Of a stretch of DNA of 64,000 nucleotides, positions 36,183 to 44,925 are shown piece by piece (the stretch's first letter is position 1; every line of letters begins with the position of its first letter). Both the position numbers and the translations under genes were made by a program. The stretch lies in NCBI GenBank assembly GCA_018820315.1, contig JAHJOQ010000138.1, positions 1 to 64,000 on the forward strand, read 5' to 3'. The notes under the pieces were generated by a model. It was not told the origin of the DNA and searched no databases. It worked only from the letters and a program-made list of their open reading frames with translations. The DNA comes from Candidatus Zixiibacteriota bacterium. Lineage in GTDB: Bacteria > Zixibacteria > MSB-5A5 > JAABVY01 > JAHJOQ01.

Positions 36183-36839
36183 GTGACGATATTTACGCTT
36201 GATAGCAATACCGATATGAGGTTGCTGAAGGAAGAGGCACTTGACCAAATTATCGCTGGCAAGGTAATTCTCATTCCAACCGAGACGCAATACTGTCTCT
36301 GCTGCAACTCTGAAAAGGTCACAGCGATGAAAGCCCTGAATCGAATTAAGAAGCGTGACGGGTCGATTCCCACAGCGGTTTTTGTGAGAAACTGGGAGCA
36401 TGCATCCGTCCTGGTCGAAAACGCTCCGTTAGGCATGCAGACATTTCTCAACCGCTTCTGGCCTGGTCCTCTGACATTAGTCGCAAAGACTGACCGGCCG
36501 GAATGGTATGGCGTTGTGAGCGAATCCGGGGATGTCGGGCTTAGATGCTCATCTCACCCGTTCCTAAGAGAACTTGTTTCGATGTCATTTCATTATCTAA
36601 CTGCGACCAGCGCCAATGTGCATGGAATGGTGCCGTCAATCGATCCCGGAACGCTCACAAATTGGTTGGCGGGCGATATTGAACTCTTTATATTCGATCC
36701 GACAATAAAAAAGGACGCTGTTCCATCCACGGTTATCAGTATTGCCGAAAGAAAACTCCAGATACTCAGGGAGGGTGCGATCGAGTTTTCTGAAATCGAA
36801 CGAGTATGGCGAAAGACAGTTGCCTGGAGAGTCGTATGA
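36183..36839 (+). CDS. Sua5/YciO/YrdC domain protein
   Basis: About 218 residues from a GTG at 36183; the start is uncertain, and ATG codons lie on either side. LIPTETQYCLCCNSEKVTAM is the ATP/threonylcarbamoyl motif (P-T-D-T-x-Y-G-L-G-C in true TsaC), with both Gly replaced by Cys. FWPGPLTLVA, GLRCSSHPF, TATSANVHG and the closing STVISI ... ILREGAI are conserved. It may make t6A precursors or be a YciO-type paralogue; the Cys substitutions favour caution. It overlaps the phosphatase gene by four bases. Confidence 0.8.
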   Translation: MTIFTLDSNTDMRLLKEEALDQIIAGKVILIPTETQYCLCCNSEKVTAMKALNRIKKRDGSIPTAVFVRNWEHASVLVENAPLGMQTFLNRFWPGPLTLVAKTDRPEWYGVVSESGDVGLRCSSHPFLRELVSMSFHYLTATSANVHGMVPSIDPGTLTNWLAGDIELFIFDPTIKKDAVPSTVISIAERKLQILREGAIEFSEIERVWRKTVAWRVV

Positions 36840-37321
36840 GCTATGTGATTATGTTCGTCTGCACCGGTAACACTTGCAGATCGCCGATGGCGCACGGAAT
36901 TCTGCAGTCGATGATTGATAGCGATAATATCGAAGCTGCCGAAGTGATATCGACCGGCACCGGCACTCTTGATGGTTATCCGGTATCGCTCAATTCTACT
37001 GCCGCTGCGGCGAAAGATGGCGTCGACATATCGCATCATCATTCACTGGCACTGACACCGGAACTGATTGAGGGGTCCGATCTGATCCTTACCATGGCAT
37101 ATGAGCATCTGTTCGGGGTCATATCAATGTATCCAAAGGCTGATGGTAAGGTGTTCATGCTGAAGGCATTTCCTGACTCCGAACCTTCCCCGGAACTCTC
37201 TGTAGATGACCCGGTTGGGTCTGATTTTGAGATGTATCAGAAGACATACAGTGAAATCAAAGCGGAACTTGTGCGCATATGGCCCGCTATAAAGCAGAGG
37301 ATTGATGAGAAACTTCGCTGA
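36836..37321 (+). CDS. Low-molecular-weight protein tyrosine phosphatase family
   Basis: A 161-residue protein with the N-terminal P-loop CTGNTCRSP (C-x5-R-S) and the late acid DDPVG (general acid Asp), both needed for catalysis. LMW phosphatases commonly regulate polysaccharide export; arsenate reductases share the fold, and the LMW-PTP reading is preferred because of the S-P after the loop. Start overlaps the preceding stop (ATGA). Confidence 0.9.
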   Translation: MSYVIMFVCTGNTCRSPMAHGILQSMIDSDNIEAAEVISTGTGTLDGYPVSLNSTAAAAKDGVDISHHHSLALTPELIEGSDLILTMAYEHLFGVISMYPKADGKVFMLKAFPDSEPSPELSVDDPVGSDFEMYQKTYSEIKAELVRIWPAIKQRIDEKLR

Positions 37322-38177
37322 AATATCGCGCTGGGACAGAATAGTTTTCATCGGCTGCATTGTTGTGGCATGCCTGATCTATGCGACCTACCTCGAAGCA
37401 CAGCAGAAAGAAGCGGAGCTTCTCGCGGATGTCGCCGACACTTGTCGGCCGCTCGATGTCGAATACGATTCGCTGCAGCCCGATTCGATTTTCCGCGATC
37501 TGTACCATGATTCATTCGGAGTTGGAGAACATCTAACATTCGAGCTCGGCTACGGGTTTCTCAAGGCGGGAACTTCGACTCTGCAGGTCGATTCGCTGTT
37601 CGAGCACAATGGCCGCCTTTGCTACATGATTAGCTCGAACGCGACGTCTTATAAGTTCTTCGATAGCTTCTACAAAGTCCGCGATCATGGCGAAACATGG
37701 GTGGACGCCTACGGATTGTTCACATGGCGATTCGAAAAGCACCTGCGCGAGGGGGGATTCAAGTCTGATGTTGTTCAGGTGTTCGATCAGTTTCGCGATA
37801 TAGTCTACGAAGAAAATGACACGACGATGATCGAGACTTATGCGCAGGATGTTTTGTCGAGCCTCTACTATGTCCGCACACTTGATCTCCATGTTGGCGA
37901 CACAATAGCTGTCCTCAATTATTCTGACCGTAAGTGTTACGATCTTGATGTGATCGTGCACAAGCGCGAGGAGATCGAAGTCGGTGCCGGCAAGTTCACA
38001 TGCCTCAAGGTCGAGCCGCTGCTCAAGTCTGCCGGGTTGTTCAAGCATGAAGGCGAACTTGCGGTCTGGCTGACCGACGACAGGCTGAAGATGCCGGTCC
38101 TCATGAAATCGAAAGTACTCGTCGGCTCAATCACCGCCGAATTGATAGACTTCAGAATAGGCGAGCTGCTGGATTAG
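37305..38177 (+). CDS. DUF3108 family envelope protein
   Basis: A 290-residue protein with an N-terminal membrane anchor or uncleaved signal (IVFIGCIVVACLIYATYL). The body matches DUF3108: GEHLTFELGYGFLKAGTSTLQVD, then YKVRDHGETWVDAYGLFTWRFEKHLREG, and a late VEPLLKSAGLFKHEGELAVWLTDD. These proteins are periplasmic beta-rich structures of unknown role, often near LPS genes. It overlaps the phosphatase gene by 17 bases. Bases 38178-38654 hold only repeats and the dtd promoter. Confidence 0.85.
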   Translation: MRNFAEISRWDRIVFIGCIVVACLIYATYLEAQQKEAELLADVADTCRPLDVEYDSLQPDSIFRDLYHDSFGVGEHLTFELGYGFLKAGTSTLQVDSLFEHNGRLCYMISSNATSYKFFDSFYKVRDHGETWVDAYGLFTWRFEKHLREGGFKSDVVQVFDQFRDIVYEENDTTMIETYAQDVLSSLYYVRTLDLHVGDTIAVLNYSDRKCYDLDVIVHKREEIEVGAGKFTCLKVEPLLKSAGLFKHEGELAVWLTDDRLKMPVLMKSKVLVGSITAELIDFRIGELLD

Positions 38178-38184
38178 TTGTAGT

Positions 38185-38555
38185 TCAAAACCCCTGTGGT
38201 TTTGAGATCTCTTGGTCGTAGGGCAGCGATCCGAAGTCACGCCAAGCGTGACGGAGCGATCCTGCTTGTTTCTTTGTTGCGCAGAGATGGAGAATAGTCG
38301 TGTAGGGTGGAACATGTTCCACCAATTCTTCTGTAGCGCGTTTATGGATGTGGGCGGGATATTTCTCTTCGCAGTCATGACCGATTCTCCTCTGTGGGCA
38401 GGAGCCGAATATTCTGTCGAGGTGGCTGAAGATAGATTCGTGCGCGTAGGAACGATGAATATAGCGAAGGCGGTGGAACGCGTTCCACCCTACTTGTCTG
38501 CTCCCCGTCTTCACGGGGATGACAGGCCTTGGGCCTGTACACTGGATACCGATTT
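38185..38555. repeat. Palindrome-rich intergenic region with REP-like hairpins
   Basis: At least six separate hairpins: tcaaaacc/ggttttga (38185-38205), gtcacgc/gcgtgac (38236-38252), an 18-bp palindrome ggtggaacatgttccacc (38306-38323), its relative ggtggaacgcgttccacc (38472-38489) on opposite-facing flanks (gtaggg before the first, ctac after the second), ccccgt/acgggg (38503-38518) and acaggcc/ggcctgt (38522-38538). No coding frame is supported. The two 18-bp palindromes with inverted flanks form a REPIN-like pair. Confidence 0.75.
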
Positions 38556-38618
38556 TCATCGGTAAGACGGAGTTGTGCGTTGTATAGGTATCTGAGGCTG
38601 CCAACCTGCCATATTTTG

Positions 38619-38647
38619 TTGACTAATCGCTTTCCTGACCCTATATA
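38619..38647 (+). promoter_or_regulatory. Leaderless-type promoter of dtd
   Basis: TTGACT, 17-base spacer, TATATA. Only seven bases separate the -10 box from the dtd ATG, and no ribosome-binding site is present, so transcription should start at or next to the start codon. Confidence 0.65.
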
Positions 38648-38654
38648 CACCGCT

Positions 38655-39098
38655 ATGAAAGTGGTTTTGCAGCGTGTTAACAGGGCATCGGTGACCGTTG
38701 ACGATCGGGTCGTCGGGCAGATAGCCAAAGGGCTGTTGCTTCTGGTCGGTGCGGGGCACGATGACACCGAGGATGACGTACGATTCCTTGCCGACAAGTG
38801 CATGAATCTCAGGATATTCGAGGATGAGGAGGGGAAGATGAATCTCTCCTGTCTCAATCTCGAATATGACGTCCTCGTGGTCTCCCAATTCACTCTGCAG
38901 GCCGATTGCCGCAAAGGACGCCGCCCGAGTTTCACCGATGCTTTGGAGCCGGTGCAGGCTGAAAAACTGTGCGACCGATTTGTCGAACTCTGCAGGGCGG
39001 AGGGTGTTAAAGTCGAGACGGGCGTGTTTGGGGCTAAGATGAGTATCGATCTCGAGAACTGGGGGCCGGTTACTATCGTTTTGGACAGCAAGGAATGA
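38655..39098 (+). CDS. dtd: D-aminoacyl-tRNA deacylase
   Basis: A 147-residue enzyme that hydrolyses D-amino acids (and glycine mischarged on tRNA-Ala) from tRNA. MKVVLQRVNRASVTVDD is the invariant N-terminus; VVSQFTLQADCRKGRRPSF holds the S-Q-F-T-L-x-A-D motif; VFGAKMSIDLENWGPVTI holds the G-x-M and G-P-V-T motifs that form the active site. The frame is open for another 42 codons upstream, but that part is the repeat-rich spacer and is not coding. Confidence 0.97.
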   Translation: MKVVLQRVNRASVTVDDRVVGQIAKGLLLLVGAGHDDTEDDVRFLADKCMNLRIFEDEEGKMNLSCLNLEYDVLVVSQFTLQADCRKGRRPSFTDALEPVQAEKLCDRFVELCRAEGVKVETGVFGAKMSIDLENWGPVTIVLDSKE

Positions 39099-39742
39099 CT
39101 GATTTCACGATTACTTACTCTGACGAACTGATAAATCGAATAGCGTCACTTCTCGACAACAGGCCGGTCAGGCTGGCGTCGCGATCGCCGCGCCGTCGGG
39201 AAATCCTGAAACGGCTCGGAATCGAGTTCAGTCAGTTCACACCGAACAGTGAAGACGAATTCGAGCCGGATGTGCCGGAGAGTGATCCGGTTGCACGTTC
39301 TCTTGCGATGACAAAACACAAAGCCGCCGAGGGCTGCAAGGGGGTTAACAGCGGAATAGTGATTGCTGCGGATACAATTGTGGTGCTCGATTCCAGAGTC
39401 CTTTTCAAGCCTATCGATCGCGCTGATGCCATCTCTCATCTGAAGCGTCTTGCTGGAAAAGATCATTATGTCCATACGAGCATGGTAGTCAGAGATGTTG
39501 ACCGTTCTTTGGAGGAATGCGGAACATCAGACAGCCGTGTGACATTCCGCGATGTTTCCGAAGCTGCGATACTCGACTATGTCGCAACGGGCGAGCCGGA
39601 CGACAAGGCTGGAGCCTATGGAATACAGGGGATGGGAAAGTTTTTAGTTGATAAGTACACTGGTCATCTTGATAATATCATTGGGTTTCCGGCGTATTTA
39701 TTCGTCGAATTACTGGAAGGACTGAAAAGGCATCAGGTCTGA
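39095..39742 (+). CDS. maf: Maf-like nucleoside triphosphate pyrophosphatase
   Basis: A 215-residue protein with S-x-S-P-R-R at RLASRSPRRREILKRLGIEF, then AADTIVVLD and KPIDRADAISHLKRLAGKDHYV. The late region GEPDDKAGAYGIQGMGKFLVD is the family's second signature. Members remove modified or non-canonical nucleotides; bacterial Maf of this type prefer dTTP/UTP or 7-methyl-GTP. It has an N-terminal extension of about 20 residues. Start overlaps the dtd stop (ATGA). Confidence 0.94.
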   Translation: MTDFTITYSDELINRIASLLDNRPVRLASRSPRRREILKRLGIEFSQFTPNSEDEFEPDVPESDPVARSLAMTKHKAAEGCKGVNSGIVIAADTIVVLDSRVLFKPIDRADAISHLKRLAGKDHYVHTSMVVRDVDRSLEECGTSDSRVTFRDVSEAAILDYVATGEPDDKAGAYGIQGMGKFLVDKYTGHLDNIIGFPAYLFVELLEGLKRHQV

Positions 39743-39745
39743 TTC

Positions 39746-40762
39746 ATGATAGAGTTTGAAAATGATGGCGAAATGCTGACTGTCGGCAAACTGCTCAGGA
39801 ATGAGCGCGAACGGCAGGAGATTTCGCTTGAGGACATCTCGGAACGCACGAAGATAAATGTGAAGTATCTGAAGGCTATCGAGGAGGACAGCAAGGAAGG
39901 CTTCCCCGGTGAGCTTTACTGCGAGCTATTTACGAAATCGTATGCCGAGGCGCTGGGCCTGGAGTATGCGAAAATAAGAGCCGGCACTTTTGCAGCCGGT
40001 GATACGAAGAATTCATCCGGAAAGAAATTTCGGAAGGCCGAGACTGCGGCTGCAGACAAAGCAAAGGACAAGAAACGTGCCGCATCAGATAAGCCGACCC
40101 GGGAGAAACCGAAGGGTCCCAAATTTCTTCCCGCAGACTCAGCCGATGATGGATCGGAAACTGCCGCGTCGGATAGTGCTGATGCAAATGGCGTCGAGGC
40201 GAATGCCGGAGCCGCAAAGAAGGACATCGTAAGGTACTTTATCATAATTGCCGCAATCGTGTTCAGCCTTCTCATGGTAGTTGTTTACATCAGCATATCG
40301 AGCGACAAGACTGAATCCGGTGCATCGGATAGCGAGCATTCCACAGACATGCCTGCAGCAATCCATGGGGACGATGCTGATGCGGGAATAGACATTGTGG
40401 ATGATGGATTGCCTCCGAGCACTGATGATTCGTTCTACGTCGGTCCGGTACAGATGTATCCCGACAGTCTTGAGGTCACACTTATCTCGACTCAGGAGAG
40501 TTGGGCGAGCGTCATTGCTGACAGCAATATAGTGTTTTCGAGTTTCTTTCAGCCCGGAAAACAGAATCTTTTTCGTGCGGCGACAGAGCTCGACATAACT
40601 CTCGGCAGGTGGGAATTTATCACGGGCAAGATATACACCCACCCCATGAAACCAATTACTTCGTTTCATGAACAGGGGAGAAATTCTGTGAAGCTCCTCA
40701 TCACCAAGGATAATTGGGAAGCGTTCATAGACTCGACGCAATTACATTATGATCAACGTTAA
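39746..40762 (+). CDS. RodZ-like helix-turn-helix membrane protein
   Basis: A 338-residue protein. Residues 10-75 are a HTH_25 domain (LRNERERQEISLEDISERTKI, then YLKAIEEDSKEGFPGELYC). A long Lys/Ala/Asp-rich linker leads to one membrane helix at about 163-185, and the C-terminal part (STQESWASVIADSNIVF ... ) resembles the DUF4115 domain of RodZ. RodZ ties the MreB cytoskeleton to the wall machinery; this arrangement fits. It is the first of a chain of overlapping genes leading to smc. Confidence 0.85.
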   Translation: MIEFENDGEMLTVGKLLRNERERQEISLEDISERTKINVKYLKAIEEDSKEGFPGELYCELFTKSYAEALGLEYAKIRAGTFAAGDTKNSSGKKFRKAETAAADKAKDKKRAASDKPTREKPKGPKFLPADSADDGSETAASDSADANGVEANAGAAKKDIVRYFIIIAAIVFSLLMVVVYISISSDKTESGASDSEHSTDMPAAIHGDDADAGIDIVDDGLPPSTDDSFYVGPVQMYPDSLEVTLISTQESWASVIADSNIVFSSFFQPGKQNLFRAATELDITLGRWEFITGKIYTHPMKPITSFHEQGRNSVKLLITKDNWEAFIDSTQLHYDQR

Positions 40763-41306
40763 GACAGCACTTCAGAATTTCAAAGTCAGCCGAATGAAGC
40801 GAAGCGTTGTCGCATCCTTGATTGATGTCGGCAGCCAGATCAAGGCCGAGGGGCGCGTGCTTGTCTTGCTGCCGTTCGATAGTGCTATCCGCAGCGAGAT
40901 TCTGAGGGATGCGTCTGTCTTTGCGACGGCATTTCCTGGGTGCGAAATCTGCCTCGTGTCGATGCCGGATGATGGTGTCAGGGATCTTGCTCGCAGGGAA
41001 GGATTCAGAAGTTTCGCTCCTCACCGGATGGAGATGCTGTGGTACGGTTTCCCGAACAAAAGCTTTTTCGACAGGATTCGAAATCTCAAGGGCGGATTAG
41101 TGATTGATCTCGACTTCAACAAGAGTCCGTTTAATGCTGCTATCAGCGCCGTTTCCGGAGCGCCGCTGAGAGTGGGGCTGTACGGCAACTGGGGACCTCC
41201 AATTCACAATCTCGAGGTCAAGTCACGAGAATCCGGCAATCAGATTGAAGACTTTCGATGCCTGCTAAATGTGCTCGCGTCAATACGAACAAGAGTTGCA
41301 AACTGA
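40749..41306 (+). CDS. Unknown protein resembling a half glycosyltransferase-9 fold
   Basis: A 185-residue soluble protein overlapping the RodZ-like gene by 14 bases. After a short basic N-terminus it shows Rossmann-like alternation (RVLVLLPFDSAIRSEILRDA; EICLVSMPD; GGLVIDLDFNKSPFNAAISA) and ends with P-L-R-V-G-L-Y-G and IHNLEVK, reminiscent of the N-terminal half of heptosyltransferases and of DUF6913-type proteins. No donor-binding half is present, so transferase activity is unlikely. The function is unknown; position before smc suggests coexpression with chromosome genes. Confidence 0.65.
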   Translation: MINVKTALQNFKVSRMKRSVVASLIDVGSQIKAEGRVLVLLPFDSAIRSEILRDASVFATAFPGCEICLVSMPDDGVRDLARREGFRSFAPHRMEMLWYGFPNKSFFDRIRNLKGGLVIDLDFNKSPFNAAISAVSGAPLRVGLYGNWGPPIHNLEVKSRESGNQIEDFRCLLNVLASIRTRVAN

Positions 41307-41316
41307 GAGAGGCGGT

Positions 41317-44300
41317 ATGTTCCTATCAAAGCTACAACTTCTCGGTTTTAAATCGTTTCCTGAGAAGACAGACCTTGTATTTAATCGCGGTATAGCCAGT
41401 ATTGTAGGGCCTAACGGCTGTGGCAAAACCAATCTCCTCGATGCGATTAGATGGGTGCTGGGTGAATCGCGGATGTCTGTTCTGAGGGGGGCGAGACTGG
41501 AAGAGATCATATTCGCAGGCACCAGAGACTATAAGCCGCAGGGCATGGCCGAGGTATCACTAACTTTCGATAATCACGATCACTCGATTCCGTCCGGTTA
41601 CGATGAAATCAGCATTACTCGCAGATTGTATCGATCCGGTGATTCGGAATTCCTGATAAATCGTACACCATGTCGCCTGAAAGACATCACGGAGATGTTT
41701 CTCGATACGGGTGTTGCGCCGGGCGCCTACTCTGTCATCGAGCAGAGCATGGTCGATGTGCTCCTTTCGGATAAGACCGAGGACAGGAGATTCCTGTTCG
41801 AGGAAGCTGCGGGCATCACCAAGTATAAGCAGCGCAAACGACAGGCGCTTCGCAAGCTAGAATCGACAGAAGCAGATCTTCTGCGGCTTCAGGATGTCCT
41901 GGCCGAGGTTGAGGCGCAAGTTTCGGCTCTCAGAAGGCAAGTTTCGAAAGCGGAGAGGCACAGGACTCTTGGGGAAGAAATCAAGCGCATAGGCATCTCG
42001 CTGAGTTCGGCAGAATGGAATGCTCTCGAAGAGAAGCGCGCAGATCTGGCAAAGCAGATGGCGCAGAAAAGGATTGAAGCCGAAGCGAATATCGGCAGGC
42101 AGAGAGAGAGTGAGTTGAAACGCGAGAAGATCGCACTAGAGCGGACAGAATTCGAGAGAAGGTCGAGAGAAGTCCAGGCTGAACTCGAAGCCGCCATCGA
42201 CAGATGCCACAAGCTCGAGAATGAGATCTCCGTGCTGAAGGAGAAAGAGCGCAATGCCGCAGAATCGTATACGCGAGCGGGCAACGAGGTCGAGAGCCTT
42301 CTCAAGCGTCAAGATTCTCTTGAAGACGAAATCGCAGAGAATACTCAGAAGCAATCTGAGTGTGGCGGTCAAATTGATTCGCTAAATGCGAAACTCGCGG
42401 CGGTTGAGGACGATCTGCATGCCAAGCTGAGCGAATGCACGTCTTTGCGCGAACACGTCGAGAAAAAACAGTCTTGTCTTAACGATCTGGCGGTCACTCT
42501 TGCCGGCAGGCGCGAAAACCAGCTGAGCCTCGATCTGCGATACAGCGCGGATAGCGATAAACTGACGGAAATGAATGGCGAGATTGAAAGGCTCAGCAAG
42601 GAGCTGGAGCGGATATCATCGGAACTATCGGCTGGAGAGTCTGAGGCTGAAGATTTTGAGCAACTGCTTGCGTCTCACAAAGACAAGATTACGACGCTGG
42701 ACAATTCCGCCAGGATTCTGGGCGAAGACGTAGAGAATCTGGAGGCGCGGAAACGCGAATTGGTTGGCAGGCTTGAGAAAGCCGTGACTCGCATGGAGTT
42801 TCTGGAGAAAGTCATCGCCGAGTATGATGGCTATAATGAGGGCACAGCGGCGATTGGGCAGCTCAAGGATGAAATACCCGGCCTTCTCGACACGGTTGCG
42901 AATCTGATCGAGACTGACCACGAGAATTCTCCCCTCATTCAGGCGGTTCTGGGCGAATACGCCGGATACTTCGTCGTGGAAGATGAAGTGGCGGCCAATG
43001 CTGTTCTTGAGAGAGTCCGGTCGGAGAAACTCGGCAGGGTCGGTCTTATCGTCAAGAGCCGCGTTTCCGATTTGTCCAATTCTGTGAGCGGCAAAATACC
43101 TGATGGATTCAAGCCGATACGAGCGCTCGTCGGAGGTGATGACGATCTCTCTCAAGTGTTCGACTTTCTGTTTGACGATCACTGCCTTGTCGGAGATGGC
43201 GATTTCTCGCAGGCAGTAAATAATCCGCAGTTGACGCTCTGGACTGCCGAGGGGGAAGTTGTTGCTGCAGGCGGTAGAGTGCGGGCTGTCGGATCGCACG
43301 AGATTGTCCTTGTTGGCAGGAAGGGCGATTGCCAAGCTTTGGCGTCGGAACGACAGGACTTGATCGACATAATTGCTCGGGTTAATCACGACAAAGTTGA
43401 AGCTGCCGGAAAGCGCAATGATCTGATCGCCGAGATGTCGTCTCTGGAACACGGCATCGCTGAGATTCAGCAGCGCCTAACAGGATTGAGCATCAAGAAT
43501 TCTAACCTCAAGTATGAAATCACAACACTTTCGAATGGCAAGACGGAAAAAGAGCGTGTGCGCTCCTCACTGGCTGGCTCACTCGATGTCATTTCTCGTG
43601 ACAAGGGACAACTGACTCAGGAGCTTGAGGCCATGCTGGCTCAGAAGGCGGAGATGGAATCCGATCTGACTGTGGCAGCGGAGGAGGTCGCCGCCGCGGA
43701 GCAGGAATACGCGACCTGTGAGAAAGACAACAATCGCCTCAGGATGGAGCTTGTCGGACTGGAAGGGAGGCTCGATACGTTGAGGTCGAATCAGACGCGC
43801 CTTGATGAGCTCGGAAAGGATGTTCTGGATACGATCAAGTTGAGGGAATCTCAGCAGTCGGAGCATCTGCGAACTGCATCGGAGAGCAAGAGACTGACCC
43901 GGGACCATGAAGCAGACCTCAAGAAAGAATACATCGTCGAAGAGGAGAAGAGAAGAGAGGCTGTTGCGATCAGCTCGGCGATCTCGGAAGTGGATTGTTC
44001 GATGAGCGAGATCGACAAGGAATTGAAGGAGCTTCGTCAGGAGTCCTCGAAGTCGACTGAGATGATTCACGAGCTCGATCTCGGAATGTCAGCAATTCAC
44101 TCTCGAAAGGGAAACCTGGTAGAAGACTCGATTGAACACTATGAATTCGATCCGTCGACAAGTTCGCTGAAGGTGAAGCTTACTGACGAGCAGCGATCTG
44201 AAATGACCGACGAACTCTACGGGCTTCGCGATCGTCTGAGCAGCCTCGGACCGGTCAACATGCTCGCCATTGATGAATACGATGAACAGAACAAGCGGTT

Positions 44301-44925
44301 TGAATTCTTGTCGGAGCAGGTCCAGGACCTGGAAACTGCAAAAGAAGATCTGAGATCGACGATCACGAAGATCAACAGCACTGCAAAGCGACTGTTTATC
44401 GAGACTCTTGAAGAGGTACGGGGCAATTTCCGGGAAGTGTTCCAGGATCTCTTTGAGGGTGGAGAGGCAGATGTCTATCTCGAAGAGGGAGTCGATCCAC
44501 TGGAGGCCAATATAATCATCAAAGCCCGACCCAGAGGGAAGAAGATTCTGTCAATACAGCAGTTGTCCGGTGGTGAGCGCGCTCTAACATCAATTTCGCT
44601 TCTGTTCTCGCTCTACCTTGTGAAGCCTTCTCCGTTCTGCATTCTCGACGAGGTCGATGCTCCGTTAGATGACTCAAATATCAAGAGATTCCTGAAGATG
44701 ATAAGCCGCTTTTCTGAGAACACGCAGTTTCTCATCATTACCCACAACAAACTCACTATGGAGGCAGCTGACGTTCTGTATGGTGTGACAATGAAGCACC
44801 CAGGTGTCTCCCAGATTGTCAGTGTCAATCTCAGTAGCGATGCTGACGTTGACAAGCTCCTCGGTCAATCGACAACCACCGCAAGTGCACCTGAGACTGA
44901 AGAGGCTGTCGAGATAGAATCATGA
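41317..44925 (+). CDS. smc: Chromosome partition protein SMC
   Basis: A 1202-residue condensin ATPase. Walker A GPNGCGKTNLLDAIRWVLGE lies near residue 32; two long coiled coils flank a hinge at about 515-640 (GYFVVEDEVAANAVLERV, then LVGGDDDLSQVFDFLF); the C-terminal head has the LSGGERALTSISLLFSL signature and Walker B FCILDEVDAPLDDSN. GAGAGGCGG precedes the ATG. No scpA or scpB is in the window. Followed by ftsY with a 4-base overlap, a common pairing. Confidence 0.97.
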   Translation: MFLSKLQLLGFKSFPEKTDLVFNRGIASIVGPNGCGKTNLLDAIRWVLGESRMSVLRGARLEEIIFAGTRDYKPQGMAEVSLTFDNHDHSIPSGYDEISITRRLYRSGDSEFLINRTPCRLKDITEMFLDTGVAPGAYSVIEQSMVDVLLSDKTEDRRFLFEEAAGITKYKQRKRQALRKLESTEADLLRLQDVLAEVEAQVSALRRQVSKAERHRTLGEEIKRIGISLSSAEWNALEEKRADLAKQMAQKRIEAEANIGRQRESELKREKIALERTEFERRSREVQAELEAAIDRCHKLENEISVLKEKERNAAESYTRAGNEVESLLKRQDSLEDEIAENTQKQSECGGQIDSLNAKLAAVEDDLHAKLSECTSLREHVEKKQSCLNDLAVTLAGRRENQLSLDLRYSADSDKLTEMNGEIERLSKELERISSELSAGESEAEDFEQLLASHKDKITTLDNSARILGEDVENLEARKRELVGRLEKAVTRMEFLEKVIAEYDGYNEGTAAIGQLKDEIPGLLDTVANLIETDHENSPLIQAVLGEYAGYFVVEDEVAANAVLERVRSEKLGRVGLIVKSRVSDLSNSVSGKIPDGFKPIRALVGGDDDLSQVFDFLFDDHCLVGDGDFSQAVNNPQLTLWTAEGEVVAAGGRVRAVGSHEIVLVGRKGDCQALASERQDLIDIIARVNHDKVEAAGKRNDLIAEMSSLEHGIAEIQQRLTGLSIKNSNLKYEITTLSNGKTEKERVRSSLAGSLDVISRDKGQLTQELEAMLAQKAEMESDLTVAAEEVAAAEQEYATCEKDNNRLRMELVGLEGRLDTLRSNQTRLDELGKDVLDTIKLRESQQSEHLRTASESKRLTRDHEADLKKEYIVEEEKRREAVAISSAISEVDCSMSEIDKELKELRQESSKSTEMIHELDLGMSAIHSRKGNLVEDSIEHYEFDPSTSSLKVKLTDEQRSEMTDELYGLRDRLSSLGPVNMLAIDEYDEQNKRFEFLSEQVQDLETAKEDLRSTITKINSTAKRLFIETLEEVRGNFREVFQDLFEGGEADVYLEEGVDPLEANIIIKARPRGKKILSIQQLSGGERALTSISLLFSLYLVKPSPFCILDEVDAPLDDSNIKRFLKMISRFSENTQFLIITHNKLTMEAADVLYGVTMKHPGVSQIVSVNLSSDADVDKLLGQSTTTASAPETEEAVEIES

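Noticed and set aside
42625-43452. 275-codon minus-strand frame inside smc
   Set aside because: Shadow of the smc hinge and coiled coil; no start signal and no family resemblance.
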